Shown: positions 9,161 to 17,512, counted from the stretch's first letter. The stretch: 64,000 bases of DNA from DASRDR01 sp963812945 [NCBI: uncultured Candidatus Rokubacteria bacterium] (GCA_963812945.1 CAWEXD010000012.1:124001-188000), one strand, 5' to 3'. The notes: generated from the sequence alone by a model not told the origin. Made by a program: numbers and translations.

Positions 9161-10090
9161 ATGGCTGCGATCGAACGTCCAGGTAACGCGACCGGTGCGA
9201 CGGCCATCGTGCTGGCCGGAGGCCGGAGCTCGCGCATGGGCTCGCCCAAGGCGCTGCTCCTCTTCGACGGCGAGCCCCTCATCGTGCACATCGTCGCCAC
9301 GCTGCGACGCCTGTTTGCCGAGGTCGTCGTCGTCGCCGCACCCGGACAGAGCCTGCCGTCGATGCCCGTCACGCTGGTGCGCGACGAGGTCGAGCACCAA
9401 GGGCCCGTTGGCGGGCTCTACTACGGCCTTCGCGCCGCCTGCGGGGACGTCAGCTTCGCCACGTCCTGCGATTCCGCGTTCCTGAACGTGGACCTGATCT
9501 CACACCTCGTCTCGCAGATGCCGGAGCACGACGTCGTCGTGCCTCACTGGGAGGGCCGCGACCAGCCGCTGCATGCGGTCTATCGACGCAGCGTGCTACC
9601 GCACCTCGCGGAGCTCCTCGCGCGCGGCCAGCTGAGGCCCGTCTATCTGTTCGATCGCGTGCGAACCCGCAGGATCGACGAGGAGGAGATTCGCCGCTTC
9701 GATCCCGACGGCTCGAGCTTCTTCAACATGAACACCCCGGAGGACTACGCGGAGGCGCAGAGGCGCTGGAGCCACGCGCCACGACCAGCCGACCCGGACC
9801 CGGATGCCTCGATCCAGTGCACCGTCGAGCTGTTCGGGGCGGCGCGCTTCCTGGCGCACACGCGGGAGGTGCCCCTCAGGCTGCCCGCGGGCGCGACGTT
9901 CTCCCAGGTCTATGCGGCGCTCGCCGCCGAGCTGCCGGTGCTGGTCGGCAAGGTCATCGACCCCGATCGGGCCCGCCTCATCGACGGCTTTGCCTGCAAC
10001 GTGAACGGCCTGGACTTCATCCGGACGCCGACGGTCACCGTCAATCAGGGAGACAACATCGTCATTCTCTCGGCGGACGCGGGGGGCTAG
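9161..10090 (+). CDS. mobA: MobA-MoaD fusion: molybdopterin guanylyltransferase with C-terminal sulfur-carrier domain
   Basis: A 309-residue two-domain protein. Residues 1-205 are a MobA-type nucleotidyltransferase: the AIVLAGGRSSRMGSPKALL signature, then HQGPVGGL and a FFNMNTPEDY C-terminal motif. After a short Pro/Asp linker, residues about 215-309 form a MoaD/ThiS ubiquitin-like domain (VELFGAARFLAHTREVPL) ending in SADAGG. The C-terminal Gly-Gly is the residue pair activated as a thiocarboxylate in MoaD. The two families are normally separate proteins, one making molybdopterin dithiolene and the other adding GMP. The next gene, an AOR-family enzyme, starts 2 bases after the stop, so cofactor synthesis and target enzyme are coupled. 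Confidence 0.9.
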   Translation: MAAIERPGNATGATAIVLAGGRSSRMGSPKALLLFDGEPLIVHIVATLRRLFAEVVVVAAPGQSLPSMPVTLVRDEVEHQGPVGGLYYGLRAACGDVSFATSCDSAFLNVDLISHLVSQMPEHDVVVPHWEGRDQPLHAVYRRSVLPHLAELLARGQLRPVYLFDRVRTRRIDEEEIRRFDPDGSSFFNMNTPEDYAEAQRRWSHAPRPADPDPDASIQCTVELFGAARFLAHTREVPLRLPAGATFSQVYAALAAELPVLVGKVIDPDRARLIDGFACNVNGLDFIRTPTVTVNQGDNIVILSADAGG

Positions 10091-10092
10091 CG

Positions 10093-11940
10093 GTGCACGG
10101 CTTCTCCGGCCGCGTGCTGCACGTCGATCTGACGAGCGGCCGCAGCGCGCACCACGACCTGGAAGAGTCGCGGCTGCGCCAGTACATGGGCGGCATCGGC
10201 CTCGGAACGAGCCTGCTCCACGACTATGCGCCCCCGGGCGTCGATCCGCTGTCGCCCGACAACCCCCTGATCTTCGCATCCGCGCCCCTGGTCGGAACCG
10301 GTCTCACCACGACGGCGAAGTTCGCCGTCGTCACCAAGTCGCCGCTGACCGGATTCATCGCGGACTCGCTCTCGTCGAGCCACTTCGCCCTGGAGCTGAA
10401 GCGACTCGGCATCGACGCTCTGGTGATCACCGGCCAGGCGCCGTCCTTGGTCTACCTGTTCATCCGTGGCGAGGAGGTCGAGATTCGAGCGGCCGACCAG
10501 CTGAGGGGGAAGACCCCGGAGGAGACGCAGTCGTTCATCCGCTCCGACGCGGGGTGCCCCGGCGCCTGGGTGGCGTCCATCGGCAGCGCCGGCGAGAATC
10601 GGGTCCGCTTCGCCACGATCAGCAACGAGGGTCGCCAGGCCGGCCGGGGCGGCGTCGGCGCGGTGATGGGGTCGAAGAATCTGAAGGCCATCGCGGTGTC
10701 CGGCGATCGGGCCACGTCGGTCGCGGATCCTCGACAGGTCAGCGCGATCGCCGAGTCGCTGCGGCGCAAGAGCCTCGGCGCGGTGACCGCCAAGTACCGG
10801 CTCGTCGGGACCGTCGCCAACCTGGCGGTGTTCAACCGTCTCGGCACGCTGCCCACGCGCAACTTCCAGCAGTCCACTTTCGAAGAGGCCGACGCCCTGA
10901 CCGGGGAATCCTTGACCGAGACGAGCTTCAGCCGCCGGCACGGCTGCGCATCCTGCTCGATTCGCTGCGAGCGGCTCTTCAGGTCGCATGCCGGCGAAGA
11001 GCAGAGGCTCGAGTACGAGACCTTGTTTGCGCTCGGACCGCTGTGCGGCATCAGCGATCCCGAGGTGGTGCTCGCCGCGGCTGGTCTCTGCGATCGCTAT
11101 GGCCTCGATGCGATCAGCACCGGCGGCACGCTCGCGTGGGCGATCGAGAGCGTCGAGAAGGGAGTGCTGCCCGAGGCGGCCGCGCTCGGATTGCGCTTCG
11201 GCCACGGCGAAGCGATCCTGGCCACGATTCGCGCGATCGCCAATCGTGAAGGCGTCGGCGCGCTCCTGGCCGAGGGATCGAAACGCGCCGCGATCGAGAC
11301 CGGCCACGACAGCGGCTACTGGTCCATGCAGGTCAAGGGTCTCGAGCTTCCGGGGTACGACCCGCGAAGCCTGAAGACCATGGCGCTGGGCCTGGCCGTC
11401 AGCCCGCGCGGCGCCTGTCACAACCGGTCGGGCGCGTACGAAGCCGACTTTTCCGGAGAGGTGGATCGATTCCGCGGTGACGCGAGCCGGGGCGCCCTGG
11501 TCGCTGCGTCGGAAGACTTCGCCGCGGTGCTGGACTCGCTCATCGTCTGCAAGTTCCTGCGCAAGTGCTTCACCGACTTCTACGCCGAGGCCGCGGAGAT
11601 GCTCGCCGGAGTGACGGGCTGGGACTACACGGCCACGGAATTGCGGCAAGCGGGCGCGCGCATCCACACGCTGAAGAAACTCTTCAACATCCGCGAGCGC
11701 TGGCAGCCCGAGGACGATTGGCTGCCCGAGCGATTGCTGCGCGAGGCGCTGCCGACCGGGGTCGCCACCGGCGTCGGGCTGTCCCGAGACGAGCTGCGCG
11801 AGATGGTGGGCGGCTACTACGAGGCGAGGCAGTGGGACGAACACGGGTTCGTACCCGAGTGGAAGGTCAACGAGCTCGGAATTGCCGCGGCCGCAAAGGA
11901 AGGACATCGATGCCCAGCGACGAGACCCGCCGCCTCCTGA
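10093..11940 (+). CDS. Aldehyde:ferredoxin oxidoreductase family tungsto-enzyme
   Basis: A 615-residue AOR-family protein, full family length. The N-terminal domain starts with GFSGRVLHVDLTSGR and includes YMGGIGLG. The [4Fe-4S] ligands are in GCASCSIRCERL plus a fourth Cys in LIVCKF near the C-terminus. The pterin-contact region reads DAISTGGTLAWAIES and KGLELPGYDPRSLKTMALG. Enzymes of this family bind tungsten (sometimes molybdenum) by two pterins and oxidise aldehydes to acids with ferredoxin, or run the reverse reaction; the substrate here is unknown. The GTG at 10093 lies 2 bases after the mobA-moaD stop. The far 3' end overlaps the next small gene by 31 bases. Confidence 0.92.
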   Translation: MHGFSGRVLHVDLTSGRSAHHDLEESRLRQYMGGIGLGTSLLHDYAPPGVDPLSPDNPLIFASAPLVGTGLTTTAKFAVVTKSPLTGFIADSLSSSHFALELKRLGIDALVITGQAPSLVYLFIRGEEVEIRAADQLRGKTPEETQSFIRSDAGCPGAWVASIGSAGENRVRFATISNEGRQAGRGGVGAVMGSKNLKAIAVSGDRATSVADPRQVSAIAESLRRKSLGAVTAKYRLVGTVANLAVFNRLGTLPTRNFQQSTFEEADALTGESLTETSFSRRHGCASCSIRCERLFRSHAGEEQRLEYETLFALGPLCGISDPEVVLAAAGLCDRYGLDAISTGGTLAWAIESVEKGVLPEAAALGLRFGHGEAILATIRAIANREGVGALLAEGSKRAAIETGHDSGYWSMQVKGLELPGYDPRSLKTMALGLAVSPRGACHNRSGAYEADFSGEVDRFRGDASRGALVAASEDFAAVLDSLIVCKFLRKCFTDFYAEAAEMLAGVTGWDYTATELRQAGARIHTLKKLFNIRERWQPEDDWLPERLLREALPTGVATGVGLSRDELREMVGGYYEARQWDEHGFVPEWKVNELGIAAAAKEGHRCPATRPAAS

Positions 11941-12095
11941 GGGCGTTCGGCGTGGCCGTGACCGCGTACGAGGATGCGGTTCAGAACCGGTCGTCGCCGG
12001 AGGAGATGCGCAGGTCCGAGCGGGAGGCGCGAGCGCGCCTCGAAGAGGTGACGGCGCTCATCGACCGCCTTCGCGAGGGCGCTACTCCCTCGTAA
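11910..12095 (+). CDS. Small hypothetical protein overlapping the AOR gene
   Basis: A 61-residue, highly charged helical protein (MPSDETRRLLRAFGVAVTAY, later REARARLEEVTALIDRLREG). It starts at an ATG inside the AOR coding end, in another frame, with an AGGAAGG site 5 bases upstream. The region past the AOR stop is needed for two thirds of its length, so it is not only a shadow. It may be a small partner of the AOR enzyme. No family was recognised. Confidence 0.5.
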   Translation: MPSDETRRLLRAFGVAVTAYEDAVQNRSSPEEMRRSEREARARLEEVTALIDRLREGATPS

Positions 12096-12097
12096 CG

Positions 12098-12113
12098 CCT
12101 CGTCCGCGCGAGG
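12098..12113. terminator. Possible short hairpin between convergent genes
   Basis: CCTCG (12098-12102) and CGAGG (12109-12113) form a short GC hairpin in the 38-bp gap between the plus-strand 61-residue gene and the minus-strand fdhD. No T run follows on either side, so a terminator role is only weakly supported. Confidence 0.25.
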
Positions 12114-12133
12114 TGCGGCTCACCGGGCCGCCG

Positions 12134-13003
12134 TCACGCCGGCGCCGTCCGGATCCGGTGAGCATTCGCGTACACGTTGAGCCGCCCGGGGCGGAGAAAC
12201 CCGATGAGGGTCACCCCGTTGGCCAGCGCGAGCTGGACCGCCAGGCTCGACGGCGCCGAGATGGCCGCCACCACCGGGATCCGCGCCACCAGGGCCTTCT
12301 GCAGGATCTCGAAGCTCGCCCGCCCGCTCACCATCAGGAGGTGCCGGTCGAGCGGCAGGCGGCCGGCCAGCAGCATGTGACCGACGACCTTGTCGACCGC
12401 GTTGTGCCGCCCCACGTCCTCCCGCACGGCCAGGAGCCGCCCGGTCGAGTCGAACAGGGCCGCCGCGTGAAGGCCGCCCGTCCGCTCGAAGGTCTCCTGA
12501 GCCGCGGCGAGCGCGGGAGCGAGCGCGTAGAGGGCATCGAGCGTGACCGTGATGTCGCTGGCGACGGGCTGGAGGTCGATGTCGATGGCATCCAGCGAGG
12601 TCTTGCCGCACACGCCGCAGGCGGAGGACGCGAAGAAGCTGCGGTGGAGGTGCTGGTGGACCGCGGGCCCGGGGCGGTTCAGGAGCACGTTGATAACGTT
12701 CCCGACCCGGGGATCGTCGTCCGGCCCGGCGTAGTGGGCGATCACGTCGATGTCGGCGGGACCCTCGATCACGCGCTCCGACAGGAGCAGGCCCGCGACG
12801 AGCTCCTCGTCGTGGCCGGGCGTCCGCATGGTGACGACGAGGCTCTTGCCGCCCAGCCGGATCTCGAGCGGCTCCTCGACCGCGAGCTGGTCTTCCTGGG
12901 CAGCGGAAGTCTGTCCGTGGAAGCTCACCACCGTGTGAGGCACGGCGGAGGCGCCCCTCGGAACGTCCAGCTCGAGCTCTGGCTTCGCGGCAAAGAGAGC
13001 CAT
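12134..13003 (-). CDS. fdhD: FdhD sulfurtransferase for formate dehydrogenase
   Basis: A 289-residue FdhD family protein. The family moves sulfur from a cysteine desulfurase to the bis-MGD cofactor and is required for active formate dehydrogenase. The paired cysteines lie in SSACGVCGKTSL (Cys129 and Cys132). Further family motifs are VEEPLEIRL, TPGHDEELVAGLLL, REDVGRHNAVDKVVG and MVSGRASFEILQKA. Start is the ATG at 13001-13003. It sits between the AOR operon and the fwd genes, so it can serve the formate dehydrogenases on both sides and perhaps the formylmethanofuran dehydrogenase. Confidence 0.96.
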   Translation of the reverse strand: MALFAAKPELELDVPRGASAVPHTVVSFHGQTSAAQEDQLAVEEPLEIRLGGKSLVVTMRTPGHDEELVAGLLLSERVIEGPADIDVIAHYAGPDDDPRVGNVINVLLNRPGPAVHQHLHRSFFASSACGVCGKTSLDAIDIDLQPVASDITVTLDALYALAPALAAAQETFERTGGLHAAALFDSTGRLLAVREDVGRHNAVDKVVGHMLLAGRLPLDRHLLMVSGRASFEILQKALVARIPVVAAISAPSSLAVQLALANGVTLIGFLRPGRLNVYANAHRIRTAPA

Positions 13004-13070
13004 GGTGCTGTGTCGATTGGCCCCAGGATACACGCGGGGCCATGGCCTCACGTCACGCGGCGGAGCCCGC

Positions 13071-13087
13071 CTGACGCGACGCGTCAG
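13071..13087. promoter_or_regulatory. Perfect inverted repeat between fwdC and fdhD
   Basis: CTGACGC (13071-13077) and GCGTCAG (13081-13087) are separated by 3 bases. The element lies downstream of fwdC and 68 bases upstream of the fdhD start on the same strand. It could end the fwd transcript as a hairpin or act as an operator for fdhD. There is no T tract. Confidence 0.35.
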
Positions 13088-13122
13088 ACGGGCCCGCTCG
13101 GCGGGCGCGCGGCGGTGCGACG

Positions 13123-13956
13123 CTACGGCGCCTCCCACAGGAGGATCTCGCCCTTGCCCAGCCCCGACGTGTCGCCCGTGTGCCGCTGGTAGATCCCCTC
13201 GCCGACCCCGGGGGGAACGGAAAACCCGAGCGTCTCCAGGTGCCGCGCGTACAGCCGGAGGAACGTGGGCTGGTACGCGCACGCGTAGGTGAAGGTCGGC
13301 AAGAGGGGGATCGGCTTCAGCGAGACGATCGTGCCACGGGACATCCAGGCGCCCGTCCGGATCTCGGCGCCGCCGAGGAGGAGGATCGTCCCGCCCTTCA
13401 TCTGGAGCCCGGCAAAGTCGCGCACGGGGCCGCCGACGGCGATGACGCCGCGTCGCATGCGCATGCCGACCTCGATGCCGGCCGAGCCCTCGATGAGGAT
13501 GGTTCCCTGGTTCATGCCCCGGGCGCCGCCCCGGTACGCCGCCCCCACCTGCCCGCCGGCGTTCCCGCGAATCCGGATGAGACCGCCCGTCATCTCGGCG
13601 CCCAGCCAGTCCGAGACGTTGCCGGTCACCTCGATGGCGCCGCCCTTCATGGAGGCGCCGAGATGCATCCCGACGTCGCCGGCGATCGTGACCCGGCCCC
13701 GCGTCATGCCGCGCCCGATCCACTTCACCCGGCTGAGGTCGCCCCGGAGCGCCAGCTCGTCGCTGGCCGCCCCGGCGATCTCGAAGAAGTCGTCGAGGCG
13801 GCGCTGCCGTTTCCCCAGCAGCACCGGCAACGCCCGGATGGCGTCGTGATCGAGACTCGCCATCACGTCGGGCGTGATGCGCTCCGCCTCGAGGGGGACG
13901 GTCGGCTGCTCCTTCAGGGTCAGCGTGATCACGGCGGTCCGCGTCAGCGGGTGCAT
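13123..13956 (-). CDS. fwdC: Formylmethanofuran dehydrogenase subunit C
   Basis: A 277-residue FwdC/FhcC protein. The middle is a right-handed beta-helix built of repeats with glycine pairs (GDVGMHLGASMKGG, GNVSDWLGAEMTGG, GNAGGQVGAAYRGG, GSAGIEVGMRMRRG). The same fold is found in the C-terminal domain of glutamate synthase, and FwdC serves as scaffold of the complex. The ATG at 13954-13956 overlaps the end of fwdA by 13 bases, indicating coupled translation. It is the last gene of the fwdD-B-A-C run. Confidence 0.93.
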   Translation of the reverse strand: MHPLTRTAVITLTLKEQPTVPLEAERITPDVMASLDHDAIRALPVLLGKRQRRLDDFFEIAGAASDELALRGDLSRVKWIGRGMTRGRVTIAGDVGMHLGASMKGGAIEVTGNVSDWLGAEMTGGLIRIRGNAGGQVGAAYRGGARGMNQGTILIEGSAGIEVGMRMRRGVIAVGGPVRDFAGLQMKGGTILLLGGAEIRTGAWMSRGTIVSLKPIPLLPTFTYACAYQPTFLRLYARHLETLGFSVPPGVGEGIYQRHTGDTSGLGKGEILLWEAP

Positions 13957-15572
13957 TCGGCCAGCTGCATCCCGTGGACGCGCTCGGCCTCGACCGGATA
14001 ATTCTCGAACGATATCGTGTAGAGCTGCTGGAACACGGGGCGCAGGTAGTCCTCGATCCCGGCGTCGAAGGCCGGCCGGACGACGAACTCCCGGCCTTCG
14101 GGCACCCCCCGGATCTGCCCCTCCTCGACCACGACCTCCCCGCCCTTGATGACGTAGCGCGGAGCCTTGAACAGGGCCACGCCCTCGGGCCCCGGCTGAT
14201 AGATCGCCACGTCGGCGTCCGCGCCGACGCCGAGGTGCCCCTTCTGCGCGAGCCCGAGCGCCCGCGCGGGGCCGGCGGAGGTGATGATCACGATCTCGGA
14301 GAGCGAGTACTCCCGGTCCAGGTCGGCCAGCACCGTCCGCTTGAGCACCTTCGCCGGCAGGGCCTTCAAGCGCTCCCGGCGGTGGTCCGCGCTCATCAGG
14401 AGCTGGACGAGCTCCGGGTAGCGCCAGAACCCGGCGCCGTTCGGATGGTCGGTCGTCAGGAAGATCCGCCAGGGATCGGTGATCAGGAGCAGGAGCTCGA
14501 GGCCAGTCGCCCACTGGACCGCGTTCACCAGGCTGCTCTTCTTGTAGACGTACGGGACGATCCCGCAGCCGGTCTCGTTCTCGACGTCGATGTTGCCCCA
14601 CTTCCGGCCGGTCAGCTCGTGCAGGAGGTGCTGCCACGGCCCGTCGGCGGTGATGGTCATGGCGCTGCCGAAGAGCACCGCGCCCGCGTCGGCGGTGAAG
14701 CCGGGATGCGCGTTGAAGTACTCGGCCACGGCGGTCGCCTCGGAGCGCATCGTCGGCCAGTCGTCGCCGCCGTAGGCGTGGAACTGGAGGTGCGCCATGT
14801 GGGCCCGGCGGCCTTCCAGGATCCGCATCGTCTCGAGAGTGGTCGCGACGTTCCCGGGCATCCCCAGGTTGTTGCAGTGAAGGTGCAGCGGATGCGGCAG
14901 GCCGAGCCCGTCGATGATGCTCGCCAGGCTCTCGATGATCTTCCCTGGCGTCACCCGGCTGTAGCCCTCGACCGGCTCGGACAGATTCCTGGCGTTCTTG
15001 CCCCACTTCCAGGCCGCCACGCCGCCGGGGTTGACGGCCTTCACGCCGTAGGTCTTCGCGGCCCAGATGAGCCACGCCACCACGTGGCCGGCGCGCTCGG
15101 TCTCCCCCGCCTCCAGGAGGTCCATGACGATCTCGTTGTTCGCCATCAGGAGGAGGCACGCCTTGTCGAGGATGGGCGTGTCGCGGAGCTCCTCGTGCGT
15201 GTGCTTGGCGCTCAGGATCGGCACGGCCGCCTCGGTGACCGTAGTGTAGCCCATGCCGGCGTAGAGGTAGCCCGTCGCGAACGTGGTGGGGGTCAGCCCG
15301 CCGAGGCCCATCCGCCGCTCGGGCGTGTGCAGGAACGGCAGGCCCTTGCGCTGGATCTCGGGCGTCATCGCGCGGGCGAAGTTGAGCGCGGCCCCCGCCA
15401 CGTGGGTGTGGACGTCGACGCCGCCGGGGAGCACCACCATGCCCGTGGCGTCGATCGTGCGGCCGCCGTCGACCCGGGAGACGATCCGGCCGTCGGAGAT
15501 CGAGACGTCCCGGATCTCGCCGTCGACCTGGTTGGCGGGGTCGTAGACCTTCCCGCCGGTGATGCGCAGCAT
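13944..15572 (-). CDS. fwdA: Formylmethanofuran dehydrogenase subunit A (amidohydrolase)
   Basis: A 542-residue amidohydrolase-fold subunit that joins formate to methanofuran, or splits formylmethanofuran, at a two-metal site. Metal ligands typical of the fold are visible: VDVHTH (His55, His57), a lysine in YGVKAVNPGG likely to be carboxylated, His in HLHCNNLG and HLQFHAYGG, and Asp in LTTDHPNG. Length matches FwdA/FhcA. The ATG at 15570-15572 lies 5 bases after the fwdB stop. In the archaeal complex a tunnel carries formate from FwdB to this subunit; here FwdB also looks catalytically complete, so the same two-step chemistry is possible. Confidence 0.95.
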   Translation of the reverse strand: MLRITGGKVYDPANQVDGEIRDVSISDGRIVSRVDGGRTIDATGMVVLPGGVDVHTHVAGAALNFARAMTPEIQRKGLPFLHTPERRMGLGGLTPTTFATGYLYAGMGYTTVTEAAVPILSAKHTHEELRDTPILDKACLLLMANNEIVMDLLEAGETERAGHVVAWLIWAAKTYGVKAVNPGGVAAWKWGKNARNLSEPVEGYSRVTPGKIIESLASIIDGLGLPHPLHLHCNNLGMPGNVATTLETMRILEGRRAHMAHLQFHAYGGDDWPTMRSEATAVAEYFNAHPGFTADAGAVLFGSAMTITADGPWQHLLHELTGRKWGNIDVENETGCGIVPYVYKKSSLVNAVQWATGLELLLLITDPWRIFLTTDHPNGAGFWRYPELVQLLMSADHRRERLKALPAKVLKRTVLADLDREYSLSEIVIITSAGPARALGLAQKGHLGVGADADVAIYQPGPEGVALFKAPRYVIKGGEVVVEEGQIRGVPEGREFVVRPAFDAGIEDYLRPVFQQLYTISFENYPVEAERVHGMQLAECTR

Positions 15573-15577
15573 CGCCG

Positions 15578-16909
15578 CTACGCCGTGAGCGGCGTGCCGT
15601 TCGAGGCCGGCGTCCAGGGCGGCTTGGCCGCCGCGGCCTGGCGGATGCGCCGGAGGACCTCCTCGTCGGTCGGATACGGCGAGCGGAGCGCGGGCCGGAG
15701 AGGGAGCGGCACCTCGTCCATCCGGTAGACGGTGCCGGGCGCGCTGATCCCGGTCACAGCCGTGGTGATGTGGACGCGCGCCAGGCGGCTCGTGTGCGTG
15801 ACCTTGGGGTCGAGCACGATCGTCGGGATGCGCCGGAGGTGCTCGATGGCCGGCTGCGGCATCGTGGCCCCGGGATCGGCGCCCAGGATCAGCGCGGCGT
15901 CGTTGTCCCCCCGGACCAGGAGGTCCACCGTGGAGAACTCGCCCGGGTTGAAGCGCGGATAGCCGCGCGAGAGGTTGACCCCGAACGGATACCCGGTCGT
16001 CCAGCGAATCACCATGTCCGCACCGGTCACGTTGCCGTGCCCCCGCATCGGCATCGCCACGAACTTGGTGAACGCGTTCAGCTCGGTCACGAGCGACAGG
16101 ACGGAGGCCGAGTTCATGTGCTTCCCGCGGGTCATCGAGAGCCCCATGCCGAAGAACAGGACGCCGAACCGGGCCCGCTTCATCCGGTCGACCAGGTCCT
16201 GCAGCTGCTCGACGGTCACGCCGGTCTCCGCGACGCGGTCCCGGTTCACCGGCCGCCCCTTCACCAGCGCGATCAGGGTGGTGACCAGCTCGAAGTCCTT
16301 GCCGGGCTGGATCTGGAGGAAGAGGTCCGCCGCCCGCACGCTCGGGGTCTCCCGGATGTCCACCAGGACCATCGTCCGGCCTTTGCGGCCCTGCGGGACG
16401 AACTTGCCCTTCTGGGTGAGCGTGTACTTGGTGAAGTGCCGCGGGTGGCACTCCGCCGGGTTGCCGCCCCAGTAGAGGATGAAGTCCGCCCGGTTCTTCA
16501 CCTCGCCCAGCGTGCACGTCACCTTGCCACCCAACTGGGCGGCTATCTCAGTGGGGCCGTGTCAGAGGGAGGTGTGGCTGTCGATCACCCCGCCGATCAG
16601 CTCGGCCAGCGCGACCGCCTCCCGCTGCGCTTCGCAGGTGATGTTGCTCAGCCCGTAGACGAGCGGCATGTCGGCGTCGTAGAGGAGGGCGGCGGCGGCC
16701 TCGACGGCCGCGTCGACCGTGGCCGGCTTCCCGTCGACCAGCGCGTCGGGGTAGAGGCGCTCGGCCGTGTGGTTCTGGAACCAGGCGTCGCCGAGGCTGC
16801 AGGCGTTCTTGCTCTTGACGATCCGGTCGCCTTCGGCGTGGAGCTCGATGTCGTCGCAGACGCACCCGCAGAAGGTGCAGGTGGCGTTCTTCACGATCGT
16901 GACGGTCAT
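15578..16909 (-). CDS. fwdB: Formylmethanofuran dehydrogenase subunit B, selenocysteine-containing (in-frame TGA)
   Basis: A 443-residue Mo/W-pterin subunit if the TGA at 16562-16564 is read as selenocysteine 116. The frame is unbroken on both sides: SHTSL-U-HGPTEIAAQLGGK. Family members have Cys at this place (Cys118 in the structurally known archaeal FwdB) or Sec in some methanogens, as ligand of the metal. The N-terminus holds a [4Fe-4S] site, CTFCGCVC (from Cys11) with Cys37 in NACSLG. A bacterial-type SECIS hairpin follows the TGA. Bacterial FhcB of known methylotrophs has lost the metal site, so this copy looks like the archaeal, redox-active type. If TGA were a true stop, both pieces would be useless. 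Confidence 0.9.
16526..16543 (-). promoter_or_regulatory. Bacterial SECIS hairpin of fwdB
   Basis: Counting the T of the TGA as 1, bases 22-28 (GCCGCCC) pair with 33-39 (GGGTGGC) in seven pairs including one G-U, capped by an AGTT loop at 29-32. The loop has the GU step expected for SelB binding, and its distance from the UGA lies within the usual bacterial range (about 16-37 bases). The hairpin is coding sequence within fwdB. Confidence 0.8.
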
Positions 16910-16965
16910 GCGTCGCCCGCTTCCAGCCCGTCCTCCCGCCCCGGCCGGGGCGGCACGGCGAAGGT

Positions 16966-17124
16966 TCAGCCGAGCTCGCGGCCGGGGAAGCTCCCCCGGA
17001 TCCGGCGGGGGCGATAGCGCCCGGTCTCCACGAGCTCCCAGGCGGGGCCGCGGTCGGGCTCGGGCGGCGCCGGCGGCGGCTCCCGTCTCGACCCGGAGTC
17101 GCTGGGCAGATCGGAAGCGGCCAT
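16966..17124 (-). CDS. 52-residue ORF inside the fwd gene cluster
   Basis: A short ORF between fwdD and fwdB, on the same strand, with an ATG at 17122-17124 and stop at 16966-16968. The first half is Pro-rich and likely disordered (SRREPPPAPPEPDRG). The second half looks structured: WELVETGRYRPRRIRGSFPG. It lies 28 bases after the fwdD stop and 56 bases before the fwdB start. It may be a small subunit or assembly factor of the formylmethanofuran dehydrogenase. No family was recognised. Confidence 0.55.
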   Translation of the reverse strand: MAASDLPSDSGSRREPPPAPPEPDRGPAWELVETGRYRPRRIRGSFPGRELG

Positions 17125-17152
17125 CAGGGCGTCATCCTCGCCGCGGTCGCGA

Positions 17153-17512
17153 TCACGAGGGAGACGGACCCCCGGGGCCGACCGGCTCCACCTCGACCTC
17201 CCAGCCCTTCGAGGTGGGCATCCCCGTGCCGTCGGTGCCGCCCCCCATGAGCCGGGACGTGGGAGGGCCGTACGGCACGAAGATCATGCCGGGAGGCACC
17301 TTGCCCTCGCTGCACTGGAACATGGCTTCCCCGTAGGGCGTGCTCACCCGGACCGTCCCGCCCGGGGCCACGCCCACGGCGCGCATGTCGTCGGGATGCA
17401 TCGCCAGGGTGCTGACGATCGCCTGGTACTCGGGGTAGTCCTTGCCCACGTTGACCTGCTGGCCCTGCTTGGTCGTGCGGCCGGCGTTCATGAGGAACCG
17501 CTTCGTGGGCAT
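17153..17512 (-). CDS. fwdD: Formylmethanofuran dehydrogenase subunit D (molybdopterin dinucleotide-binding)
   Basis: A 119-residue stand-alone molydopterin dinucleotide-binding domain. It begins MPTKRFLMNAGRTTKQGQQ, close to the N-GR-T-QG pattern of FwdD, with GKDYPEYQ and a central VAPGGTVRVSTPYGEA beta-barrel segment, ending with GMIFVPYGPPTSRLMGGG. In archaeal complexes FwdD completes the pterin site of FwdB. The presence of this subunit, absent from metal-free bacterial Fhc complexes, supports a redox-active enzyme. It is the first gene of the fwd cluster and is divergent from the selenocysteine formate dehydrogenase. Confidence 0.92.
   Translation of the reverse strand: MPTKRFLMNAGRTTKQGQQVNVGKDYPEYQAIVSTLAMHPDDMRAVGVAPGGTVRVSTPYGEAMFQCSEGKVPPGMIFVPYGPPTSRLMGGGTDGTGMPTSKGWEVEVEPVGPGGPSPS

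Noticed and set aside
10087-11907. Long minus-strand open frame (606 codons) over the AOR gene
   Set aside because: It is the antisense shadow of a well-supported AOR protein in GC-rich DNA and resembles no family.
15578-16909. fwdB as two separate genes or a pseudogene broken by a stop
   Set aside because: The TGA is in frame, at the conserved metal-ligand codon, and is followed by a SECIS hairpin; no other damage is present.
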